Assembly: GCA_945610215.1 (NCBI GenBank)
Contig: CALYZR010000041.1
Location: 1-6,312, forward strand
Source: an uncultured Clostridium sp.
Lineage (GTDB): Bacteria > Bacillota > Clostridia > TANB77 > CAG-508
Reading direction: 5' to 3'
Length of the DNA stretch: 6,312 nt
Shown: piece after piece, positions 5,584-6,312 of the stretch
Layout of the letters: every line of letters starts with the position of its first letter
Position numbering within the stretch: the stretch's first letter is position 1
Program-made: the position numbers and the translations under genes
The notes under the pieces: model-generated
Told to the model about the DNA's origin: nothing
Databases searched by the model: none
What the model saw: only the letters and a program-made list of their open reading frames with translations

Positions 5584-6312
5584 ATGGAATATGTACAAAA
5601 ATTTATTCCAGAAGGTTGGGAAGAAAGCACAAAAGCATTTTCGTTAGATGAACTAAATAAATTATCTGCAACTGGAGACATATTGCAAGCAAAGGTAACT
5701 AAATGTGATAGTAATTATAATCTATATTTAGATTTAGGAAATAATATAACAGGTGTTATACCAAGAGAAGAGATTGAAGCAGTAAATATAGATGAAACTG
5801 GATTTCCAAAGCCTAATATATGCACAAGCAAAGTAAACAAAATGGTTCAGTTTAAAGTAAAAGATATTACTAAAAATGATACAGTAATACTTTCCAGAAA
5901 AGCAGTAGGAAAAGAAGCTATAACTTGGGTAAAAGATGAACTAAAAGAAGGAATGTGCGTATATGGAATAGTTAGAAATATAAGGCCATACGGAGCTTTT
6001 GTGGAAATAGGTGGAGGAATAGTTGGACTAGTTCATATAGAAGACATATCTGTTGCAAGAATAAAATCACCATATGAAAGGTTCAAAATTGGACAAAAAA
6101 TTAAAATTATGATAAAATCAATAGATAGAAAGACAAATAGAGTAATTCTTACATATAAAGAACTGCTTCGGAACATGGCAAGACAACATAAAAGACTTTA
6201 AAGAAGGTATGAAAGTAAAAGGAATAGCAAGAGAAGTAGAAAAGGCTAAGAATGGAATATTTGTTGAATTAAGACCTAATCTTGTGGGATTAGCAGAATA
6301 TAAGGAAGGTAT
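5584..6312 (+). CDS. Multi-S1-domain RNA-binding protein, interrupted by a +1 frameshift, 3' end outside window
   Basis: The zero frame (5584-6201) gives 205 residues. Residues about 30-106 form a diverged first S1 domain (GDILQAKVTKCDSNYNLYLD, then VILSRKA). Residues about 121-192 form a canonical S1 domain (EGMCVYGIVRNIRPYGAFVE, VGLVHIEDIS, then VILTYKELL). At codon 196 the frame meets CGG (6169-6171) and then runs out of family-like sequence to TAA 6199-6201. Skipping C6169 continues as GTWQDNIKDFKEGMKVKGIA, a third S1-type unit that is still open at the window edge (residues 196-242 and on). The protein resembles the S1-like proteins of Clostridia, which bind RNA and may act in translation; I avoid rpsA because the full domain number is not visible. 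It starts after AAAGGAGA at good spacing and probably has its own promoter. Confidence 0.87.
6166..6172 (+). other. +1 frameshift site CTT-CGG-A in the S1-domain gene
   Basis: The extra base is C6169, between CTT (Leu195) and GGA. Dropping it restores KELLGTWQDN, the usual S1-family wording here; keeping it gives CGG and a stop 27 bases after it. The preceding codon pair is CTG-CTT. I found no other in-frame CTG in the window, so the site is approached through rare codons. As at the rluD site, there is no homopolymer, stop codon or obvious stimulator. Confidence 0.85.

Noticed and set aside
4300..6172. Both breaks being random sequencing errors
   Set aside because: Not excluded, but ranked lower: neither lies in a homopolymer, both add the same base before GGA, and the many poly-A runs in the window, where errors are commoner, show no frame loss.
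4300..6172. Simple reassignment of CGG to another amino acid
   Set aside because: Reading CGG as any single residue leaves both genes out of frame with stops within ten codons. Only a +1 shift or a four-base reading restores them.

Overview
The window is a strongly AT-rich stretch with every gene on the + strand. It looks like a low-GC Firmicute, most likely an uncultured Clostridia-type bacterium. The grounds are A/T-ending codons throughout, arginine written almost only as AGA/AGG, GGAG-type ribosome binding sites, and the housekeeping gene order greA, lspA, rluD. I cannot place it more closely from sequence alone.

Layout: (1) positions 2-247 hold the C-terminal end of an unrecognised protein. 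(2) A promoter leads into greA (332-808). (3) A second promoter leads into a tandem OB-fold, SSB-like gene that probably starts at TTG 929 and ends at a strong intrinsic terminator (1614-1639). (4) A third promoter (1661-1689) leads into a tightly packed operon: a polytopic membrane protein resembling GT-C glycosyltransferases (1729-3393), lspA (3393-3878, overlapping by one base), an RluD-family pseudouridine synthase (3880-4789) and an RluB-family pseudouridine synthase (4803-5537). (5) A promoter overlapping the end of rluB (5524-5552) leads into a protein with several S1 RNA-binding domains (5584 to beyond the window end).

The most remarkable observation is that two otherwise intact genes, rluD and the S1 gene, are each interrupted by a +1 frameshift, and both interruptions have the same form. 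A single extra C precedes a GGA glycine codon, so the zero frame meets a CGG codon. In rluD the site is TCA-CGG-A at 4300-4306, in the middle of the catalytic motif HRIDKDTSG. In the S1 gene it is CTT-CGG-A at 6166-6172, in the conserved string KELLGTW. Skipping the C in each case restores a full-length, family-typical protein.

I found nine CGG trinucleotides on the + strand. Seven are split across codons of intact reading frames, and the only two in frame are the two frameshift points. CGA and CGC are absent in frame, and CGT occurs twice. This suggests that CGG is an unassigned or hungry codon at which ribosomes shift +1, or read the quadruplet CGGA. Two matching sequencing errors or young pseudogenes remain possible but look less likely.

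Functionally the genes cover transcript elongation (GreA), ssDNA binding, envelope and lipoprotein maturation (membrane protein, LspA) and ribosome or translation functions (RluD, RluB, S1 protein). Both frameshifted genes are in the translation group.
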